The translations under genes and the position numbers were made by a program. From NCBI GenBank assembly GCA_903889015.1, contig CAISVS010000102.1, positions 1 through 6,780 of the forward strand: a stretch of 6,780 bases of DNA, in the 5' to 3' direction. Below are positions 1 to 6,780 of this stretch, piece by piece; positions within the stretch are counted from its first letter, which is position 1, and every line of letters begins with the position of its first letter. The stretch is from an uncultured bacterium. Lineage in GTDB: Bacteria; Patescibacteriota; Saccharimonadia; Saccharimonadales; Saccharimonadaceae. The notes under the pieces were generated by a model, which searched no databases, was not told where the DNA came from, and worked only from the letters and a program-made list of their open reading frames with translations.

Positions 1-39
1 ATTACATTCAGAATATAAAGCATAAAGAGTAAGGGGCAT

Positions 40-354
40 ATGAAAGCGACAACAACGGCTACTTTTGAACAGGATGTATTGAAATCAAACAAAATTGTGC
101 TACTAGATGTATGGGCCCCATGGTGTGCACCTTGTCGCGGCATGGAACCAATTATTGACGCAGTTGCCGAAGAAACAAAATCATTTGCTGAAGTTATTAA
201 ACTAGACGCCGAAACCGAAATGGATATTGTAGGTCAATTGGGTGTCAGCGGATTACCAACATTTTTGGTTTTTAAAGATGGTAAGCCTGTCGGATCAATC
301 ATCGGCGCAACCAGCAAGGCTAATTTGTTGAAGTTAGTTACACAAGCACAATAG
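40..354 (+). CDS. trxA: Thioredoxin, 104 aa, active site WCAPC
   Basis: This is a cytoplasmic thiol-disulfide oxidoreductase that would reduce protein disulfides and be recharged by a thioredoxin reductase lying outside the window. Its length is that of a single thioredoxin domain, with no signal peptide or membrane segment. Visible landmarks are the strand VLLDVWAPW, the redox pair Cys29 and Cys32 (WCAPC), Pro37 in the following helix, Asp56 in KLDAE, and the cis-proline at Pro73 in GLPTF followed by FKDGKPVG. The usual thioredoxin motif is WCGPC, so Ala at position 30 is a minor variant. The ATG is supported by a purine-rich AAGGGG at 31-36, rather close to the start. A TATAAA at 14-19 may be a -10 box, but its -35 lies outside the window. 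The gene stands alone on the plus strand, followed by a structured GC-rich block. Family assignment is secure; the exact paralogue is not. Confidence 0.95.
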   Translation: MKATTTATFEQDVLKSNKIVLLDVWAPWCAPCRGMEPIIDAVAEETKSFAEVIKLDAETEMDIVGQLGVSGLPTFLVFKDGKPVGSIIGATSKANLLKLVTQAQ

Positions 355-367
355 GGTATTGTATTTG

Positions 368-481
368 AAAACCCCCTCGGGTCCTGCCGTCCGGTCCGCC
401 CCTGATTTATAAAAAACTGATTACAGTTTTTGTAGTAAATCGGGGCCACCCCGCCGAACGTCACCCGCGGAATGGGTTTTT
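368..481 (+). ncRNA. GC-rich foldable RNA block ending in a U-run: trx terminator or unassigned small RNA
   Basis: A strikingly GC-rich block sits in AT-rich surroundings. Hand folding gives a closing helix of AAAACCC (368-374) with GGGTTTT (474-480). A second helix pairs 375-382 with 463-470 and has one mismatch. A large C-rich internal loop follows (about 383-398 and 446-462). Next come CCCC (399-402) with GGGG (442-445), GATTTA (404-409) with TAAATC (436-441), and an apical 8-bp stem AAAAACTG/CAGTTTTT around loop ATTA (420-423). The 3' side ends in GGG plus five T, as an intrinsic terminator would. It begins about 13 nt after the thioredoxin stop. The least it could be is that gene's terminator; the long multi-helix fold is more than termination needs, so a small RNA is possible. 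It lacks the SRP RNA GGAA-loop core and is shorter than usual 6S RNA. The minus strand folds equally well but has a poorer U-run. Confidence 0.45.
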
Positions 482-516
482 AAATTTAGATTTGAAATGG
501 TTATATAAGTTAAAGA

Positions 517-545
517 TAGACTAGTGAAGTTTTTTCCTTTATAAT
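517..545 (+). promoter_or_regulatory. Promoter of tRNA-Cys
   Basis: A perfect -10 box TATAAT lies at 540-545. Seventeen bases upstream is TAGACT (517-522), matching four of six bases of TTGACA. The predicted transcription start, near 552, is a few bases before the tRNA acceptor stem, as expected for a short-leader tRNA transcript. The preceding T-rich stretch (530-540) is typical of promoter spacers in AT-rich genomes. Confidence 0.55.
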
Positions 546-556
546 AAATCAGCGAT

Positions 557-630
557 GGCGCGTTGACGGAACGGTTACGTGGAGCTCTGCAAAAGCTTAT
601 AAATGGGTTCGACTCCCATACGTGCCTCCA
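557..630 (+). tRNA. tRNA-Cys(GCA)
   Basis: A complete 74-nt cloverleaf. The acceptor stem is GGCGCGT (557-563) with ACGTGCC (620-626), containing one G-U pair. The D-stem is ACG/CGT around a loop holding the invariant GG. The anticodon stem GAGCT/AGCTT encloses loop CTGCAAA, with anticodon GCA at 589-591. The variable loop is four bases. The T-arm is ATGGG-TTCGACT-CCCAT. The discriminator base is T (627), the known identity element of cysteine tRNAs, followed by an encoded CCA (628-630). The short cytosolic-type variable loop and U73 together leave no real alternative. Confidence 0.95.
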
Positions 631-652
631 CGTCGTAATCGATTTCGATCTA

Positions 653-686
653 ATGGCAAACAAAGACGGAACTTTTTGTTCGCCAT
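653..686 (+). terminator. Weak hairpin downstream of tRNA-Cys
   Basis: ATGGC (653-657) pairs with GCCAT (682-686), and after one A-C mismatch AACAAA (659-664) pairs with TTTGTT (675-680), leaving a 10-base loop. It is followed by a C/T-rich stretch, CTTATCTTC, rather than a clean T-run. It may end the tRNA-Cys transcript, but on sequence alone it is a poor intrinsic terminator and could equally be a processing or decay barrier. Confidence 0.25.
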
Positions 687-716
687 CTTATCTTCATCAT
701 TACTCCTTTCAATTTC

Positions 717-740
717 GCAAACAGCTAAAGCTTGGTTTGC
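717..740. promoter_or_regulatory. Inverted repeat overlapping the -35 box of tRNA-Leu
   Basis: GCAAAC (717-722) and GTTTGC (735-740) are exact inverted arms, with AGCT-AA-AGCT nested between them. The right arm covers the start of the proposed -35 hexamer TTGCAA (737-742). This placement is what an operator would have, but a chance palindrome is equally possible. No regulator gene is nearby to support it. Confidence 0.25.
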
Positions 741-765
741 AAAATTGGGTAAGAGATAGTACAAT
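737..765 (+). promoter_or_regulatory. Promoter of tRNA-Leu
   Basis: TTGCAA (737-742) and TACAAT (760-765) are separated by exactly 17 bases. Both hexamers are close to the housekeeping sigma consensus. The predicted start near 772 is about seven bases upstream of the mature tRNA 5' end at 779, which fits a tRNA promoter. Confidence 0.65.
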
Positions 766-778
766 ACATTGACAAAAC

Positions 779-864
779 GCGCGGATGGTGGAATGGTATA
801 CACGAGAGACTTAAAATCTCTTGGCTTCACAGCCTTGCGGGTTCAAATCCCGCTCTGCGCACCA
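779..864 (+). tRNA. tRNA-Leu(UAA)
   Basis: An 86-nt class II cloverleaf. The acceptor stem is GCGCGGA (779-785) with TCTGCGC (854-860), including one G-U pair. T786 and G787 precede a 3-bp D-stem GTG/CAC whose loop contains GG. The anticodon stem AGAGA/TCTCT encloses CTTAAAA, anticodon TAA at 812-814. A long variable arm GGCT-TCAC-AGCC marks it as a leucine-type tRNA. The T-arm is GCGGG-TTCAAAT-CCCGC (837-853). The discriminator is A861 and the CCA is encoded (862-864). The anticodon loop is uninterrupted, so the group I intron known in this tRNA in some lineages is absent. Its final 21 bases recur at 1028-1048. Confidence 0.96.
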
Positions 865-871
865 AAATAAA
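844..871 (+). repeat. Direct repeat copy 1: 3' end of tRNA-Leu plus 7-bp flank
   Basis: These 28 bases, from the T-loop through the acceptor strand, CCA and the following AAATAAA, are identical to 1028-1055, at a period of 184 bp. A duplicated tRNA 3' end is the classic footprint of tRNA-targeted site-specific integration. Here it would be the copy that keeps the tRNA whole. Confidence 0.85.
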
Positions 872-900
872 CAGCCCCTTTAGGGGCTATTTATTTTGGT
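861..900 (+). terminator. Intrinsic terminator of tRNA-Leu, built from its own CCA end
   Basis: The 40-base inverted repeat begins with the discriminator and CCA of the tRNA: ACCAAAATAAA (861-871) pairs with TTTATTTTGGT (890-900). A single C-A mismatch (872 and 889) separates this from the inner stem AGCCCC/GGGGCT, which closes loop TTTA (879-882). The GC-rich inner stem followed by a T-rich tract is a good intrinsic terminator. The paired AT-rich outer arms make it work symmetrically on both strands. Because the tRNA tail is part of the helix, end processing must open or cut it. Confidence 0.8.
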
Positions 901-1044
901 ATGTAAAATGATATTGAACCCGCAAGGCCCTTGCGGGTGAGCAGTGCAAGTCTGCACTGCGCAAGGAAATCTTTCAGATTACGGGCTGTGCCCGTAGTAT
1001 GAAAGTTTCGGGGTAGCCAAAGGTGACCAAATCCCGCTCTGCGC
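901..1044 (+). other. Hairpin-rich GC-rich insert with tRNA-like 3' end
   Basis: No plausible protein is encoded here. Several perfect hairpins are present. ACCCGCAAG (918-926) pairs with 930-938. GCAGTGCA (941-948) pairs with TGCACTGC (953-960) around loop AGTC. CTTTCA (971-976) pairs with TGAAAG (1000-1005), enclosing TACGGGC/GCCCGTA (980-986 and 990-996). Bases 914-928 are the exact reverse complement of 832-846 in tRNA-Leu. The 3' end is the duplicated tRNA acceptor strand, for which GCGCAAG (959-965) could be an imperfect 5' partner; CGGGG (1009-1013) can pair with TCCCG (1032-1036). It may be a tRNA-like small RNA, a degenerate tRNA copy, or a remnant of an integrated element. A TAAAAT at 904-909 is the only promoter-like box seen and has no good -35. 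I do not recognise it as a known RNA family. Confidence 0.4.
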
Positions 1045-1055
1045 ACCAAAATAAA
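1028..1055 (+). repeat. Direct repeat copy 2: isolated 3' end of tRNA-Leu
   Basis: This exact 28-base copy of 844-871 contains half of the T-loop, the 3' strands of the T and acceptor stems, ACCA and AAATAAA. No matching 5' tRNA body precedes it. Identity stops abruptly at both ends (T843 against C1027, C872 against A1056), so it looks like a discrete duplication or recombination boundary rather than gradual divergence of a whole tandem tRNA gene. Confidence 0.85.
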
Positions 1056-1089
1056 ATAGCTTCCCTTGGGAGGCTATTTTATTTTCTTG
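1045..1089 (+). terminator. Second intrinsic terminator, after the duplicated tRNA end
   Basis: AAAATAAAATAGCTTCCC (1048-1065) pairs along its whole length with 1068-1085, broken only by one T-G wobble. The loop is effectively CTTG, and the downstream arm is T-rich (ATTTTATTTT). The CCAA just before and TTGG just after extend the symmetry with a small bulge. The layout copies the first terminator: a tRNA ACCA end runs directly into the stem, but the inner stem sequence differs. Confidence 0.8.
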
Positions 1090-1102
1090 GATAAATCGGA
1101 GT

Positions 1103-1134
1103 TTAATATTTTGCTCGGCCGAGCAAAATATTAA
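1103..1134. repeat. 32-bp perfect palindrome
   Basis: The half-site TTAATATTTTGCTCGG (1103-1118) is followed immediately by its exact reverse complement (1119-1134). The GC core GCTCGGCCGAGC is flanked by A/T arms. In RNA it would form a long stem, but what follows the GC core is AAAA on both strands, so it is not a normal intrinsic terminator. It lies about 160 bp upstream of the lemA promoter and about 15 bp after the second terminator. Candidate roles are a dimeric regulator site, a cruciform or an end-protection hairpin; none is shown. Confidence 0.85.
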
Positions 1135-1269
1135 CTATTTATGGAATTATGATTATGAATTATCTAATCATCATCAGATTCAATAAGTACGAATTTGACG
1201 TATAAGCTATATCAAATAGGAGAATGGATTGTATTTAAATATTTCTACATTTGCGTTACTTTTTTTGAC

Positions 1270-1298
1270 TTAAAAAAGTTATAGATATTTGCTATAAT
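1270..1298 (+). promoter_or_regulatory. Extended -10 promoter of the lemA operon
   Basis: A perfect TATAAT at 1293-1298 is preceded by TGC at 1290-1292, giving the extended -10 form that tolerates a weak -35. TTAAAA at 1270-1275 lies 17 bases upstream. The better-looking TTGACT at 1265-1270 is 22 bases away and therefore too far. The predicted start near 1305 leaves a leader of about 27 nt ending in the AGGGGG ribosome site (1322-1327). Confidence 0.7.
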
Positions 1299-1331
1299 AT
1301 ATATACAAGTACGTAATAAAAAGGGGGAAAT

Positions 1332-1895
1332 ATGTCAGCTGTTTGGATTATTTTAGGAATTGTCGTATTGGTGGCGTTGTTTTTATTCGGTGCTTACAAT
1401 TCACTAGTCACTTTAAAGGTTCGTGTTGATGAAGCTTGGAGTGATATCACTGTTCAATTAAAACGACGTTTGGATTTAATTCCAAATCTGGTCGAAACTG
1501 TCAAGGGTTATGCTAAACACGAAAGTGGTGTATTTGAAGCTGTTACCGCAGCTCGTGCAAACGCTTTAAATGCCAAAGGCGTCAAAGAAACTGCTGCATC
1601 TGAAAATCAATTTGAAGGTGCTTTGAAAAGTCTATTTGCTGTTGCCGAGGCTTATCCTGATTTGAAGGCTAATGCCAGCTTTACTCAATTACAACAAGAA
1701 CTTGTCGATACTGAAGATAAAATTCAAGCATCACGCCGTTTTTACAATGGTGGTGTTCGTGATCTAAATACCAAGATTCAAATGTTCCCAAGCAATATAG
1801 TTGCTGGCATGTTTGGTTTTAAAGTTCGCGATTTTTACGAACTAGACGCTGCTGAACAAAAACAAGCCGAAAAACCAGTCGACGTAAAGTTTTAA
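1332..1895 (+). CDS. lemA: LemA family membrane-anchored protein, 187 aa
   Basis: LemA proteins have one N-terminal transmembrane helix and an extracytoplasmic helical bundle; their precise biochemical role is not settled. Here residues 4-24 form a hydrophobic anchor (VWIILGIVVLVALFLFGAY). The family signature follows: YNSLVTLKVRVDEAW, then QLKRRLDLIPNLVETVKGYAKHE, which is highly characteristic. The central part (FTQLQQELVDTEDKIQASRRFYN) and the late NIVAGMFGFK segment also match the family. The length, near 190 aa, is normal. AGGGGG at 1322-1327 supports the ATG, and an extended -10 promoter precedes it. It is the first gene of the operon, 17 nt before htpX. Pairing of LemA with an M48 protease is common in bacteria, which suggests joint work in envelope protein quality control; that link is inference. 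Confidence 0.95.
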   Translation: MSAVWIILGIVVLVALFLFGAYNSLVTLKVRVDEAWSDITVQLKRRLDLIPNLVETVKGYAKHESGVFEAVTAARANALNAKGVKETAASENQFEGALKSLFAVAEAYPDLKANASFTQLQQELVDTEDKIQASRRFYNGGVRDLNTKIQMFPSNIVAGMFGFKVRDFYELDAAEQKQAEKPVDVKF

Positions 1896-1912
1896 TAGGT
1901 AACTAATCTTAA

Positions 1913-2791
1913 ATGTATAAAGCAATTGCTGACAACAAACGCAACACCGTCCTGATTATGGCGGTGTTTGTTGGCATTATTAGTGCTATAGGTTGGGTCG
2001 TCAGTTATTTTTACGGCGACACCAATATTGCTTATTTTGTTATTGTCGGTGCGGTTTTGTATGCTTGGTTGCAATACTTTATTGCTGATAAATTGACAAT
2101 CGCTATGACTGGCGCTAGGGAAATTCAAAAACGCGATAACCCAAGGTTTTATCGGATAGTTGAAAATCTGGCGATTACAACTGGTATGCAAACACCTAAA
2201 GTTTACATTATTGATGACGCGGCGCCAAATGCTTTTGCGACTGGTCGCGACCCTCAACATGCTATTGTGGCGGCAACGACTGGACTAATCGATATGATGA
2301 GCGACAGCGAACTTGAGGCTGTAATGGCGCACGAGATGGGTCATGTTAAAAATTACGATATTCGCGTCAGTATGATTACGTTTGGATTGGTTAGTGCCAT
2401 TGGTTTTTTGACAGATATAGTTTTACGGATGATGTTTTATGGCGGCGATCGCGATAGCGAAGATAAATCTCCGGTCATGATGATAATTGGTATTATTGTA
2501 CTAATTTTGGCGCCAATTGTGGCGGTAGTCGTTCAGATGGCAGTTAGTCGTCAGCGAGAATATTTGGCTGATGCCACTAGTGCTATGACAACTCGCAATC
2601 CCGACGCCATGATTTCAGCGTTGGAAAAATTAAAAACTAATGGTCGTCCAATGAAGCGTCAAAACACAGCATCAGCGCACCTGTATATTACAAATCCGTT
2701 AAAACCAGGCTTTTTTGCAAAATTATTCAGCACTCATCCACCACTAGAAGATCGCATTGCTAGGTTGCGCAATAACGCCAATAAATTTTAA
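1913..2791 (+). CDS. htpX: HtpX family M48 membrane zinc metalloprotease, 292 aa
   Basis: This is an integral membrane endoprotease that degrades damaged or misassembled membrane proteins. Two N-terminal hydrophobic helices (about residues 12-34 and 39-57) lead to the catalytic domain. The zinc motif HEMGH is at 140-144: His140 and His144 bind zinc and Glu141 is the catalytic base. The third ligand is Glu216 in SRQREYLADA. Two further membrane segments (about 154-175 and 187-210) lie between the motifs, the usual HtpX topology. PNAFATG (105-111) and the C-terminal STHPPLEDRI are also family hallmarks. The length matches the family. Only a weak TAGGT at 1896-1900 precedes the ATG, so translation may depend partly on the upstream gene. 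The next gene starts four bases after its stop. All catalytic residues are present, so it should be active. Confidence 0.97.
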   Translation: MYKAIADNKRNTVLIMAVFVGIISAIGWVVSYFYGDTNIAYFVIVGAVLYAWLQYFIADKLTIAMTGAREIQKRDNPRFYRIVENLAITTGMQTPKVYIIDDAAPNAFATGRDPQHAIVAATTGLIDMMSDSELEAVMAHEMGHVKNYDIRVSMITFGLVSAIGFLTDIVLRMMFYGGDRDSEDKSPVMMIIGIIVLILAPIVAVVVQMAVSRQREYLADATSAMTTRNPDAMISALEKLKTNGRPMKRQNTASAHLYITNPLKPGFFAKLFSTHPPLEDRIARLRNNANKF

Positions 2792-2795
2792 TATT

Positions 2796-5808
<3,013 letters not shown>

Positions 5809-5810
5809 TC

Positions 5811-6530
5811 ATGACAGTATTATTAATCATTATCGCCACAACAATCAGCACCGCACTTGGTGGATTGTTTGCGATTAAAATGAAAGACAAATTACATTTA
5901 ATATTAGGTTTCAGCGCCGGTGCAGTGTTGGGTGTGGCATTGTTTGATTTGTTGCCTGAAGCTATTGAATTAACCAGCGGTGTTTATAGTGTCCAAATTG
6001 TATCGATTTTAATCGCGACTGGTTTTTCGGCGTATATGTTGCTGGACAGATATTTTTCGATGCATGGACACGGTGACGATCATTGCGAAAATCCATCACA
6101 TAATGGCAAATTAGGCGCATCAGCGCTGGTGTTTCATAGTTTTTTGGATGGTTTTGGAATTGGACTGGCATTTAAAATTTCGCCAGCCATCGGTTGGGTA
6201 GTAGCGTTGGCGGTTTTAACACACGATTTTTCGGACGGTGTTAACACAGTGAATATGATTGTAAAAAATAAAGGCGGTCGCAAATCGGCAATAAAATGGT
6301 TAATTGCTGATTCATTAGCGCCAGCGATTGGCGTGGCGGCGACCTATTTGATTACTGTTTCAGAATCGGTATTGGGTTTAATATTGTCGGTCTATATTGG
6401 TTTATTCTTGTACATTAGCGCCAGTGATTTAATTCCCGAAAGTCATCATCGTCATCCAGTAGCTTGGACTACCTTGTCGACAATACTGGGTATGTTAGTG
6501 ATTTTGCTGGCTGTCAATTTTGCTAGTTAA
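5811..6530 (+). CDS. ZIP family divalent metal transporter, 239 aa
   Basis: ZIP proteins carry zinc, iron or related divalent ions towards the cytoplasm across the inner membrane. About seven to eight hydrophobic helices are visible. The first ends near residue 22; the second (about 29-48) carries DLLPEA. A histidine-rich loop (HGHGDDHCENPSH, 85-97) follows the third and is typical of ZIP metal-binding loops. The core metal site is HSFLDG (109-114) in one helix and HDFSDG (138-143) in the next, followed by N145 and N148. SDLIPESHH (about 205-213) resembles the later conserved helix. HDFSDG departs from the commoner HxxPEG, so the metal cannot be named. ATG lies two bases after the ligA stop with no ribosome site of its own, implying translational coupling. 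Its 3' end overlaps a convergent gene by 8 nt. Confidence 0.88.
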   Translation: MTVLLIIIATTISTALGGLFAIKMKDKLHLILGFSAGAVLGVALFDLLPEAIELTSGVYSVQIVSILIATGFSAYMLLDRYFSMHGHGDDHCENPSHNGKLGASALVFHSFLDGFGIGLAFKISPAIGWVVALAVLTHDFSDGVNTVNMIVKNKGGRKSAIKWLIADSLAPAIGVAATYLITVSESVLGLILSVYIGLFLYISASDLIPESHHRHPVAWTTLSTILGMLVILLAVNFAS

Positions 6531-6780
6531 GGTCCAAAATAGCAGCATTAATCAGTCGATAGGCTGATACAGCCGATGCGATTTGATGCAGACGAACATT
6601 AGATTTTTTATTATGTGCATCCACTATGCTATGTGATAACCAATATCCGATAAGGGTTAATGCAAAACCGTAATTAAAGTGTGATTTTAGGTGTTTTTTG
6701 ACGTTGTGCCCACTTTTTGCTAAATCAATAATAAACATTGTGCTGTCGCCATTTTTTGGTCCATCGCCAGCCCAACTCCA
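6523..6780 (-). CDS. C-terminal fragment of an unrecognised protein, 85 aa visible
   Basis: An open frame enters from the right edge and ends with TAG at 6523-6525; the true start lies outside the window. An internal Met at 6736-6738 is not a good start, because the frame stays open upstream with protein-like sequence (WSWAGDGPKNGDST). The visible part is mixed hydrophobic and basic. It includes HFNYGFALTLIGYWLSHS, possibly an amphipathic or membrane-associated helix, then a histidine- and lysine-containing stretch and a final helix-like segment, SAYRLINAAILDLN. I recognise no domain or catalytic motif. It converges on the ZIP gene and overlaps its last 8 nt, with no terminator between. It may be the end of a longer soluble enzyme. 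The plus strand here offers nothing better. Confidence 0.6.
   Translation of the reverse strand, partial: WSWAGDGPKNGDSTMFIIDLAKSGHNVKKHLKSHFNYGFALTLIGYWLSHSIVDAHNKKSNVRLHQIASAVSAYRLINAAILDLN

Noticed and set aside
368..481. SRP RNA, 6S RNA or a riboswitch
   Set aside because: The SRP GGAA-loop core is absent, the length is too short for 6S, and the next gene is a tRNA with its own promoter, leaving no obvious riboswitch target.
557..630. tmRNA end, suggested by the T-arm with TTCGACTCCC and CCTCCA
   Set aside because: A full 74-nt cloverleaf with anticodon GCA and discriminator T fits tRNA-Cys, and there is no tag reading frame.
421..830. Open frames of 69-80 codons on both strands across the tRNA-Cys and tRNA-Leu region
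   Set aside because: They run through the tRNA genes and structured RNA, and include the familiar false peptides translated from tRNA T-arms; no ribosome sites support them.
779..1055. Group I intron associated with tRNA-Leu(UAA)
   Set aside because: The tRNA gene is complete with an intact anticodon loop, and the downstream insert shows no group I core (no recognisable P3-P7 pairing) and is too short.
844..1055. CRISPR array or insertion sequence
   Set aside because: Only two repeat copies with one spacer-like interval, no terminal inverted repeats with a transposase gene, and no cas genes.
1149..1205. Possible 18-aa peptide starting MIMNYLIII
   Set aside because: No ribosome site or promoter precedes it and the composition is simply that of AT-rich spacer.
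1265..1270. TTGACT as the -35 box for lemA
   Set aside because: It is 22 bases from the TATAAT box, too far for normal sigma spacing; the extended -10 explains the promoter better.
1892..2260. A 122-codon minus-strand frame opposite htpX
   Set aside because: It is the antisense shadow of a clearly conserved protease gene, with no promoter or ribosome site of its own.
2757..2795. TTG start for the membrane protein within htpX
   Set aside because: ATG 2796 starts four bases after the htpX stop and leads directly into a lysine-rich N-terminus; the TTG would add 13 residues lying over the htpX end with no ribosome site.

Overview
The window is bacterial and AT-rich, read with the standard bacterial code: TGA ends one gene and TGG encodes Trp. 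Both tRNA genes encode their own CCA ends. Genes are packed with gaps of a few bases or small overlaps. Compact gene order, a lemA-htpX pair and AT-rich codon use suggest a small-genome lineage of the Candidate Phyla Radiation, with Candidatus Saccharibacteria (TM7) the best guess. That placement is inference, since no rRNA or long phylogenetic marker was compared.

Left part (1-1331). A small thioredoxin gene is followed by an unusually GC-rich foldable block at about 368-481 that ends in a U-run. It is either an elaborate terminator or an unassigned small RNA. Next come tRNA-Cys(GCA) and tRNA-Leu(UAA), each with its own promoter-like sequence. The tRNA-Leu CCA tail forms the base of a near-perfect intrinsic terminator. 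A second copy of the last 21 bases of tRNA-Leu plus 7 bases of flank lies 184 bp downstream, again leading straight into a terminator. The DNA between the copies is GC-rich, full of hairpins, and includes a 15-nt antisense copy of the tRNA-Leu T-arm region. This is the most unusual part of the window. A 32-bp perfect palindrome of unknown role follows.

Right part (1290-6530). A strong extended -10 promoter leads into an apparent five-gene operon: lemA, htpX, a six-helix membrane protein, ligA and a ZIP-family metal transporter. The spacings are 17 nt, 4 nt, a 20-nt overlap and 2 nt. LemA and HtpX are membrane-associated and HtpX is a zinc protease of membrane quality control. LigA seals nicks during replication and repair. 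The ZIP protein would move divalent metal. The LigA has lost all four zinc-finger cysteines, while its catalytic lysine, helix-hairpin-helix region and BRCT domain remain.

The last 258 bases carry, on the minus strand, the C-terminal end of an unrecognised protein. It converges on the ZIP gene and overlaps it by 8 nt, with no terminator between them.

No insertion sequence, CRISPR array or complete mobile element is visible.
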